Assembly: GCA_944739405.2 (NCBI GenBank)
Contig: OX123187.2
Location: 36,622,394-36,686,393 of the forward strand
Length of the DNA stretch: 64,000 bases
Direction of reading: 5' to 3'
Source of the DNA: Euclidia mi
Taxonomy: Eukaryota > Arthropoda > Insecta > Lepidoptera > Erebidae
The translations under genes were made by a program, and so were the position numbers. Below, piece after piece: positions 55,841 to 64,000 of the stretch. The notes under the pieces were generated by a model. The model did not search any database and had not been told where the DNA came from. It worked only from the letters and a program-made list of their open reading frames with translations. How positions within the stretch are numbered: the first letter of the stretch is position 1; every line of letters begins with the position of its first letter.

Positions 55841-57682
55841 TTACTTTGACAAATAGTGTTGCTTCAATGCATTTTTGAAAATGCTTAGTGATCTTGCTCG
55901 TCTAATCTCAACTGGCAGCGCATTCCACAAACGCACAGCCTGAACAGAGAAGGATTTATCATAGAAGTTTGTGGAATGCGGTGGCATCTGCAATCTCAGA
56001 TCCTCCGACGACCTCAGGCACTTTGAATGTGTGTCATGAAGGAACTTAAAGTGTTCTTTGAGATACATGGGTGTATTAGGATGAAACAATACATTGTATA
56101 GTAGGATTAGAATATGAGTATTCCTGCGAAGACGAATCGGGAGCCACTTGAGTCTGCTACGAAATTCAGATACATGATCATATTTGCGTAAACCAAATAT
56201 AAATCTTATACAAAAGTTTTGGAGGCGCTCAAGTTTATCAAGTTGCTCCTCATTAAGGTCAAGATAGCTGACATCGGCATAATCGAGTATTGGAAGGAGC
56301 AAAGATTGTGCAAGCGCAGGTTTGGTGGATATGGGAAGAAAGTTCCGCAGCCTACGTAATGACCCTGCTGAAGCAAATACTTTACGGCTTGTCTCCTGCA
56401 TCTGACGGCCCCAGGATAAAGTTCTATCCAGATAAATCCCCAGATTTTTTACATTATCTGCAACCGGTAAAATGTTTCCATCGAATAGAATCTGAGGCAG
56501 AAGTGACCAATTGATCTTAGAGATCATCCTGGAACTGCCAATCAGAATGATCTGAGTTTTGGTTGGATTAACCATAAGTCCATAATTTTTACTCCACTCA
56601 CAGATTTGCGCCAAGTCCGTATTAATAATAGAGAACGCATTAGATATCGATTCTAATGGTGCCTGTGAGTATATTTGCAGGTCATCTGCGTAAAGGTGGT
56701 AGGACGAAATTAAATGTTTGGAGATAGAATTTATAAAAATTGCGAAAAGTAATGGAGAGAGAACGCCACCTTGTGGTACACCGACAGTCGCATTACACCA
56801 TGAAGAGTATGATTCTTCAACGCGTATACGCTGACGGCGTCCAAACAAGTAACTACGAAACCAGTCAATTACCGTTGGAGATATGTTAATAGAGCGGAGT
56901 ATGCCAAGCAGGATGTGGAAATCCACGGTGTTAAAAGCATTGCTAAAGTCAAGTAAAGATAGAAGCGTGAGCTTTCCACAATCCATACCCAACCTAATCT
57001 CATCGGTGATGTGAACCAATGCCGTGGTAGTGCTATGACCAGGACGAAAACCGGATTGAAAGGGATTTAGGAGAGCATTTTTGGACAGGAAGGAACTTAG
57101 TTGTGTATATACAAGACGTTCGAGGACTTTGGAAAGGAATGGTAGTATGGATATAGGTCGGAAGTCGGAGAAGGAGCAGGGTTTGGGTTTCTTCGGCAAC
57201 GGAATTATTTGTGCATCTTTCCATGCTGATGGGAAGATACCACTAGCAACTGAATGATTTAAGATGTGACATAGGACAGAGAGGATTTCATCAAGGATAG
57301 GTAGGATCATGTTTCGGCTGATACAGTCATTACCAACAGCATTGGATGAGATTGAAATTATGCTCTTTTTAACATCACAATCGGAAAATTGCTCGAAAAC
57401 AAAAGGTGAATATTTGGGAGTTGGGATAAGTGAAAGATCTTTTAAAGTATTCGTTTTAGTTGTCCCATCAAAGTTGGACGAAGCAGTGAAATGTGCATTG
57501 AGTGCATCAAAATTTATGTCTTTGGGGATTGCGTCATTGCGCGACTTACCAACTCCCATCGTTCTAAGAAATTTCCAGACTTTAACTGGGTCTCCATTTT
57601 CAACAGAGTTGTTAATATGTTGGCGTTGTGCTTTCCTACACACCTTATTGCAGAGATTTCTTGCACTAATATATTTCTCCAA
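55841..57682 (-). CDS. LINE reverse transcriptase, motifs intact
   Basis: 613 residues. Linker at 1-95; RT blocks GNDCISRNMI (117-126), DFRPISILPFLSKVLERLVY (173-192), GFRPGHSTTTALVHI (211-225), motif A LLDFSNAFNTVD (243-254, catalytic Asp 245), motif B GVPQGGVLSPLLF (301-313) and motif C YADD (331-334). The thumb follows (NPTKTQIILIG, KNLGIYLDRTLSW), then a C-terminal region ending VRLWNALPVEIRR and FKNALKQHYLSK. The ATG at 57682 is an internal Met: six codons upstream a TGA (57701-57703) interrupts the same frame. RT copies RNA into DNA at the nicked target. The catalytic residues are present, but without the upstream endonuclease in one polypeptide the copy is unlikely to move. Related to, but distinct from, the LINE at 27915-30595. 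Confidence 0.88.
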   Translation of the reverse strand: MEKYISARNLCNKVCRKAQRQHINNSVENGDPVKVWKFLRTMGVGKSRNDAIPKDINFDALNAHFTASSNFDGTTKTNTLKDLSLIPTPKYSPFVFEQFSDCDVKKSIISISSNAVGNDCISRNMILPILDEILSVLCHILNHSVASGIFPSAWKDAQIIPLPKKPKPCSFSDFRPISILPFLSKVLERLVYTQLSSFLSKNALLNPFQSGFRPGHSTTTALVHITDEIRLGMDCGKLTLLSLLDFSNAFNTVDFHILLGILRSINISPTVIDWFRSYLFGRRQRIRVEESYSSWCNATVGVPQGGVLSPLLFAIFINSISKHLISSYHLYADDLQIYSQAPLESISNAFSIINTDLAQICEWSKNYGLMVNPTKTQIILIGSSRMISKINWSLLPQILFDGNILPVADNVKNLGIYLDRTLSWGRQMQETSRKVFASAGSLRRLRNFLPISTKPALAQSLLLPILDYADVSYLDLNEEQLDKLERLQNFCIRFIFGLRKYDHVSEFRSRLKWLPIRLRRNTHILILLYNVLFHPNTPMYLKEHFKFLHDTHSKCLRSSEDLRLQMPPHSTNFYDKSFSVQAVRLWNALPVEIRRARSLSIFKNALKQHYLSK

Positions 57683-57700
57683 ATTATAAGGGGTTGGACG

Positions 57701-58615
57701 TCATTTATACCGCGCCTTAGCTGCAGCTTTTTTAGACATTATGTTTTTGATATCATCAGTCAGCCAAGGCGATGGAAGATGTTTTAACTTTATGGCTCTG
57801 ATAGGCGCATGTATGTCGTACAACTGAATTAATTTGTCTGTAAATATTTGCACTTTGGTGTCTATGCAGTCTGAGGCAAACAACGGACTCCAATCAAGCT
57901 TACTCGCATCTTCTCAGAGCTTCGAACGATCCATCCCACCGAAACTACGCTGCATAATAATCCTCGGTTTAGCCTTGGGTGGGCGTATTTTATAGGAAAG
58001 ATAGATCAAGTCATGGTAGGAGAAAGCGTCGGCCGAGAATTGACCATGCTTGGAAACAAAGGTAGGAGATGATACAAAAATGAGATCGAGGAGAGAAGGA
58101 ACAGAGTTTGGAAAGTGATGTGTGGCATCAAGAGGAAGAACAGATAAATTACTAGAGTTTAAAATACGCAAAAGAGTGGACGATCTTGCATCCTGTTTTA
58201 AAGTACAAGTGTTAAAATCACCCATTATAATTGTGTGACTGTAAGAGGGAGTCAAAGTTTCTAGGAGGTGTTCAAAAGAAGGAAAGAAGTTTAAGCGTGA
58301 CTAAGGGGAATAATAAACTCCTAGAAGAACTTTAGAATGATGAAGTTCCACTTCTAAGAAAAGATGCTCGCCGGCGTTAGCAGGTGGTGGCTGCGAAGAA
58401 GTGCTTACTACACGATATGGAATTTGGGCACGTAAGTACATAGCAACACCACCACCTCCACCGACCGCACGATCATTCCTTATGAGATGGAACCCAGGAA
58501 GAGAGTAGGAAGTTGAGGGTAGACATGGTTTTAGCCATGACTCCGAAACAAGAATAGCGTGTAAGTTCTTACAGTCAAATGTTGCCAGCATATCCGGGAA
58601 GTGGGCAGGAATACT
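57701..58615 (-). pseudogene. LINE endonuclease and linker with three nonsense codons
   Basis: Same frame as the RT. From the truncated edge: SIPAHFPDMLATFDCKN, VSESWL (catalytic Glu region), RNDRAVGGGGGVAMYLR and LLGVYYSP, then TAG (58301-58303); it resumes with LNFFPSFEHLL, IIMGDFNT (the GDFN motif of APE-type endonucleases), LLDLIFVS and YHDLIYLSYKI (in place of the usual SDHxxL), then TGA (57914-57916); it resumes with DWSPLFASDCIDTKV, SPWLTDDIKNIM, then TGA (57701-57703). Most of the N-terminal endonuclease (first Asn/Glu blocks) is missing by 5' truncation. Confidence 0.82.
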
Positions 58616-58618
58616 TTA

Positions 58619-59035
58619 TGCTGGGCTAAAGCATTTCATGTTTTATAGTTACGTACGGTGAACTTGATTTTGTCGTGTTTTTAATTAGTAGCATGATGAT
58701 AACTCTAAAGGATGTAAATACACCAAACTTATCTATCTGTTACAGTTTAGTACGGACCTAGTAATGTCTCTTGTATTTTTGTTATCTAGTCAATATTCTA
58801 TTCACACATTAAGCAGTCATAATATTTGTAGGTAACTAACCTACATCGACCATCGACAGGATTACTTTTATGTGACTTCAAAATGTGGAGGTTCTCATTT
58901 TGACCATATTATTTAAGTGTAACGCCGGGACTTTTTGTCAGGTGAACCAATTATGATGAAGATTTTTATTTAAAGGCTGGTGCTTCTCGTGTGGTACCAT
59001 TTAAATTAAACCAAGATCTGACATATTATCTTAAT
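58619..59035. other. no recognisable gene
   Basis: AT-rich; nothing recognised. Confidence 0.4.
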
Positions 59036-59236
59036 ATATAAAATCCTTGCGTTACTGACTGACTGACAGACACGCTACAGCCGAAACTATTGGGCGCAGG
59101 AAGCTGAAATTTGGCATGTATGTTCCTTAGGGACCGTAGGGGTGCACTAAGAAGGGATTTCCCGAAATTCCTACGGGATCCACCAAAACTAGTAAATTGA
59201 AAAAAAATGCAGGCATAGCTGCTGGCGTCCTCTAGT
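59036..59236 (+). mobile_element. Helitron-like short repeat, CTCTAGT end, copy 2
   Basis: TCCTTGCGTTACTGACTGACTG, AAACTATTGGGCGCAGGAAG, TATGTTCCTTAGGGACCGTAG and CATAGCTGCTGGCGTCCTCTAGT align with 12169-12368. Confidence 0.65.
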
Positions 59237-60711
59237 ATAATATATTTTTATGTAGGTTTTTGGAACGTAGTTTTTATTATAGGTATGTCTTCTCTATTCG
59301 TTACTGTGATTTCGCATCGGCAGTTCGCTGGTTGGCTCTACAACTATTTTCCGATCAAGTACTTTCTGAAATTACGTTTGGCCCACAAAATTTATATCTT
59401 GTAAAAATGTGCTTTGTCACCTTTAACATGTATCTTCACAAATACCTTAAAAAACAACTCACATTTCCATAAAATGCCAATTATTGCTTGAATTAAATGG
59501 ACGACAGTTTATGCCGTTTGAAACTATTTTAAAATAGTTTCACTTTGTCATTCGAAGTATGTACCATGGCACTAGCAGTGACCGGACCCTGCAATAGCCG
59601 ACGCTTTTGTTCAAGAGCTTTGGTATTGACATCGGGCAGATAATCATTTATATTAATAATAATAGCCTCAGGAAAGTACTTTTAGCATAAGTTAAACTTA
59701 TTAAGCATAACTACTTGCTTATAGTGTCCATTTCAATATTTGACACTCACCTATCAGAATATAATTAAGTTAAACATAGCTCAGTACAAAAGGATTTTTT
59801 TCCAAATTTTAACCTATTTTGCCTTCAACCTCGCGACGCATAGTTTTTCATGTATTACTTTCGGTTCTTGTAACTGAATGTAACAAAAGGCTGAATCTAG
59901 AAGCCTCTAAAGCTCTACGTGTAATTTATGCTCACCAGAAGTAAAGTTACAACAAGGTTTAGTTACCTTTCAGATAGCCGTTCTACAGTGTGTGTCCATT
60001 AGTGAGTCCCCTTGGAGAGTTCTTTGAGGACAGCTGTTTAAAACTTTGCGCCGGTCACAAGCAATTAAATTCTGCAGCTGCCGCGATTTTTTATGAGGAT
60101 ATAAACTCCTAGAAGCTGAAGACTCAATTCCTCAAAGATTAACTTGCTACATTTTATAGTCGGTTCGACGCCGAGCGTTCATAAGAACGTGACAACACAA
60201 ACAGATATTCTGTCAAACATATTTATATGTACGAATTCTAGGTATGAATATGGATTTTCACAATTCCTTATTTTTTTCCTCCTACAAATTCTTGGTTGCT
60301 TGTTGTAGCATGTTTGCGATGATCACTGTGAGAAAGTTCAAGCGAGCAAGATTCTCAACGCTTAGTTTTCTTTTTCTCAAATTACTTAATTCTATTTGAG
60401 ATAAGTACAGTAGGTACATAACGGTTGCTCCTACACGTATATTGCATATAGTATAAATAAATAACAGGATTAAAGATGAAATCTTTAATCAACCCGAACT
60501 GGCTAAATTAACCAATACCATTAAATATGAAGAATTGCTGAATTTTATATTCGTCCATTTTAACCCATCTCCACGCTGAGTTAGACTATACTTCACCATG
60601 TTAGGGCACCATTAGTTACATATTCTGTAGGTTTAATTCTCACACAAGTCAAACTATATTCAAAAGAGATGCTTTTAGTATAATATTGAATATAATATTC
60701 TATTTGATATT
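59237..60711. other. no recognisable gene
   Basis: A perfect 10-bp-arm hairpin GATTAAAGAT/ATCTTTAATC with a GAA loop lies at 60468-60490. Otherwise nothing. Confidence 0.4.
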
Positions 60712-61086
60712 ATATACAGGATGTCACACGACCCATCACAGAACCGAAGTCTACTCGTTTTGACCATCATGCCAAGTCATACTAAGCAAAAATAATACCT
60801 GGGAAACTAACTTTTTTTAAAGTTGACACATTTTTAAGCCGCAATTTGAAGTGCATGCGTGCAATGCTCGAAAAACCAACTTATCCATGGACGCATTGGA
60901 CATCTATACTTATCATTGGCAGGGTAAATTCATCGATTTTATACCTAATCACAAAAATTTTATAGTGGCTTTGAGCCTCAATATCTCCTAAACCAGTAAC
61001 TTCCCAGGTATGGTGCCCAAGTAAAAAATGTTCATAATGATTGGTACAATATGGTGTTTCAGTTTTCATTTTTTACGCCCTGTATA
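60712..61086. mobile_element. short DNA-transposon relic with ATACAGG ends
   Basis: The left end ATACAGGATGTCAC and the inverse right end TTACGCCCTGTAT resemble the (TA)TACAGGGTG termini of small insect DNA elements. The inverted match is only about 10-13 bp and imperfect, and no coding frame is present. Confidence 0.45.
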
Positions 61087-64000
61087 AGAATAGACCAAGT
61101 TGATATATTAATATAAAGTATCTAAGGTAAATTTAAACACACTTGAAATAGATTTAAAGAAATAAATTGTGCTCTTTAAGGGAATAAATTAATATCACTT
61201 AAGCACAGATACTTAAGTAAATACAGTCTAGTCTACGTTTATTCAGTTTAAGAAAACAAACGTTGCTGATTGACAAAATTGTCTTCCGAACAAATATAAT
61301 TTCTATGTTAAGTTTGCGTCTGGCAATCAGGCAAACCAAATTGCTTGATATCCTAGCAACTAAATATTCCTTTCGAGCATGAAATAAATTTCTGAAATAT
61401 AGGTATATCGAGCAGCTTTCAGCAGATCCTATCTGTTCAAAACTCAATTATCTATACACGAAGTAATATTATGCATGAAAGTGATATGAACATTTATTAT
61501 ACGTGTAGGGTATAATACCTACTATACATTGTAATATTTGATGAGAGACCAAAGATAATATGAACTGGTTTATATTTAAAAAAAAAGTAAGCCGACTGTA
61601 ACCACGCACGTTTGGAAACGAAACTCTTTAATGAACAATTAGCTGGTATCACATATGATTGCCCCACTTAAAAATTAATAAAATTAGTCTGAAACGTTTT
61701 TAAACCCAAAAATGTACATTATCTGAATATCTATAAATATTTTTCGGTCTCGTGTTCGCATTAAGGTTTAATAGGTGTAATTAATGAATTCATTAACGTT
61801 AATATGTCCAAATGGAATAGACACTCCTATATGAATGTATGAGCATGTGTCTGCGGTTAACACACCTAATATTATGCACGCGTTAAAACAAGTTCTGAAT
61901 AAAATATTGAAACTTCTGAAATTATTCATGCATATACACGTAAGCAGAATAAATTCTAAATACTTACCAGCGGACCAGATAGGAGAATATATTGAAAACA
62001 ATATCGAAAATGATGTAATGAATATGATACACAATTATGTGTATGTATAAAGTATTAAATAGGAAAAAAGGGAAGAAAATATTAAAAAAAGTCCATATGT
62101 ACGTAGAAAGGCATTTCCATAGTACTGAGCATTTCGGAAAAAGAATACTGAGTTATTCCTGAGGTGAAGTTGATTCTCAGACGCTAGACATGCACGAGAC
62201 AGTAATTTTCCCCTTTTCTTCCAATCAGCCACCCATGTGAGTGTAAGAATTCATCAGCATAAACATAACAATATTTCCAAGCACTAAAGAAGCAAAGCTA
62301 ACTCCGTCCAGATAGCTGCATACCAGTAGGATTATGTCTAAGGTAGGTAAAGAGATTGCCCTTCAGGCTTTATTACTTACTGAACAATATGCAATACTAC
62401 GTCGCTAATCGTCATTGTAATGTTGAAATTGGCAAGAATCTTCTTTGTAAAGTAGGTACAAGTGATACAGTCCGATGTTATAAACATTGAAGATACATTT
62501 TATCATTTTCTACGTGTATTGCTATGCTCCTTTGTCGTATAAAAAGAAATATAATTTCCCTTGATTGCTTTTTAAATAGCCATCAAACCTCACCCGACGC
62601 AACACTTGAAAAGGTGCCTTAATGTCCTTCGGAGTATTGGAAAGGAGGTTGTTTGTATATTTATACAGCAATTTGTTCAAGGACGACCGGGCGACTCGAC
62701 GAATACATACCTGTAGAATTACACACAAAAGGAAATGAAGAAATAGCCAGACTGGACATGTGAAGGAAAGAGGACGTGACGAAATTATGCAACCCCGAAA
62801 TTGAGGTCCCTCTTTTTTGCGACGAAATTCTAATTTTATATTTATGTACCGTGACAGTGTTTCGTGCGTTTGGCGTCGGAGTACAGATTATCTAAGTGCT
62901 TGAGGGCCGATTAGGGAGGCTTAACAGGGACAGCAATCAATTCAATTATCTTGCCGTGTACTTACAGTGTTTTGGTGTCATATCATCGAATATAAATAGG
63001 TTTATACAGTGTTCTACTGCATAAGATTATATACTGCGTAAATATTTGTGTACCGATTAGGAACGTCTAGAGTTCAAAGAATAACAGATTCTTTTTGAGA
63101 TTTTTATCACAGTTTCAGGCGTAACGTGCCGTCAGGAAATATGCCTGGTAGATTACAAGATATACGTCACCTATTACGTTCTTTTGGAAAGATATAATTA
63201 TATTTATAATTCATACATTTTGTAATCTGCATCACAGAGTTAATAAGCAGACTATAATTAATATTAAACCACGTTTAGAATTCATTACTACATTTGAAAA
63301 AAAAAGCTACTCAATTGAAAGTTATTATTTTCACTGCAAAATAATTTCTTCGTGTATATTTTATCGTGAGCGTGTCAAGAGAGGCAATTTAATTTTATGA
63401 AAAGTGAAATTGTAAATCTGACTGTAGTACCTTTATGAGCTTCGTTTGAATATTGAAACGGAGTTTTTAATAAATAAAGTTTGAATAGTAGCTGAACAAA
63501 AAGCTCATCAATCATTAATTGCAGAATTAAAGAACTAATCAATAAATTATTACTTCAAAATAAATAGCAAGCAAACATTTATAAATTATAGTTATGATAA
63601 AATTAAACTTTTATTTTACTCTCTTAGAAGTGGAAAACTAAAAAGTGGATACGTTAGTAAAGGACTCCTTGTCATTCTTTTTTAGTTTTTAAGTTCAAGT
63701 TTCTAGCTTCAGCAGAACATTCTCTGCGATGGTATGTCAATTAGGATAAGTGATTTCATATGTATGTAAGCTAAGGTTCCTCATACACGTTAAGAACAAA
63801 CATCATATGTATATAAAGTATTGCCTTGCTTCACCTGTCACGTTGTGTGCCAGCTATGAACGGGACGTGGATAAATCGAGTGCCAGCACTCGCACTAACT
63901 GACACTCCACTATAATCCTTGTTTACCTCTTAAGGAAAGTAATGTTGACGTATACAAAATATGCCGCCATTTTTGGTTTGTTTTTTGGGGCAAAAACATG
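61087..64000. other. no recognisable gene
   Basis: AT-rich sequence with chance frames under 90 codons (for example an overlapping pair at 61768-62050). No domain, repeat family or RNA gene recognised up to the window end. Confidence 0.4.

Larger units (their letters stand above)
55481..58618 (-). mobile_element. 5'-truncated CR1/jockey-type LINE
   Basis: On the minus strand: partial apurinic endonuclease, RT, C-terminal region, a 330-bp AT-rich 3' UTR, AATAAAG (55514-55520) and a (CTTA)n microsatellite tail (55481-55510). A short-repeat tail instead of poly(A) is typical of CR1-group elements. The 5' edge lies near 58616, where the endonuclease sense begins mid-domain after a stop. All coding pieces are in one frame, broken by three nonsense codons and no frameshift. 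Confidence 0.88.

Noticed and set aside
60468..60490. Rho-independent-type terminator hairpin
   Set aside because: A 10-bp AT-rich hairpin in eukaryotic DNA with no gene upstream; likely chance.

Overview
The window is eukaryotic and looks like moth or butterfly (Lepidoptera) DNA. It is AT-rich, has no bacterial-style gene packing, and is dense in repeat families typical of lepidopteran genomes: tRNA-headed SINEs with (ATC)n-type ends, short Helitron-like repeats ending in CTAGT, LINE fragments with the WRSVVSAYP-type C-terminus, and jockey/CR1-type LINEs. I could not support a single host protein-coding exon, tRNA or rRNA gene. This is an interpretation of the sequence; no database search was possible.

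Layout. Positions 1-1680 hold the 3' part of a non-LTR retrotransposon whose C-terminus is a restriction-like endonuclease; its reverse transcriptase (RT) is frameshifted and carries YLND in place of YxDD. Positions 2156-6526 are a complete, young BEL/Pao LTR retrotransposon on the minus strand: two LTRs of 368 bp that look identical, a 5-bp target duplication, a tRNA-Tyr primer site, and one 913-codon gag-protease ORF from which the RT core, most of RNase H and the integrase core have been deleted. From 6.5 to 27 kb there are scattered SINEs, fold-back elements, an inverted minisatellite (24.7-25.0 kb) and an OTU-protease remnant (25.3 kb). At 27.9-30.6 kb lies a broken LINE with a 234-bp SINE inserted in its RT gene. 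That SINE shares its 3' tail with LINE fragments at 22.7 and 50.9 kb, which suggests a LINE-SINE mobilisation pair.

Positions 32.4-35.06 kb are a nested complex. A small tandem repeat (period about 161 bp) was invaded by an 835-bp PIF/Harbinger element, which still carries a MADF-domain exon, and by a 1.4-kb element with 15-bp terminal inverted repeats. A second unit of the same tandem repeat acts as an in-window empty site for both insertions. Positions 35.66-39.72 kb are a satellite array of about 33 units of 120 bp, clearly richer in GC than its surroundings, with dimer-like alternation and an 18-unit higher-order duplication.

From 39.7 to 64 kb there are several inverted-repeat MITEs (44.66, 46.0 and 60.7 kb), SINE and Helitron-like copies, a possible solo-LTR remnant with two stacked hairpins (52.5 kb), and a 5'-truncated CR1/jockey-type LINE on the minus strand (55.48-58.62 kb). 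The RT motifs of that LINE are intact; three nonsense codons break the frame and there is no frameshift. The window is best read as an intergenic or intronic transposon landscape. The functional relationships visible are between elements (autonomous and parasite, nested host and guest) and not within a host pathway.
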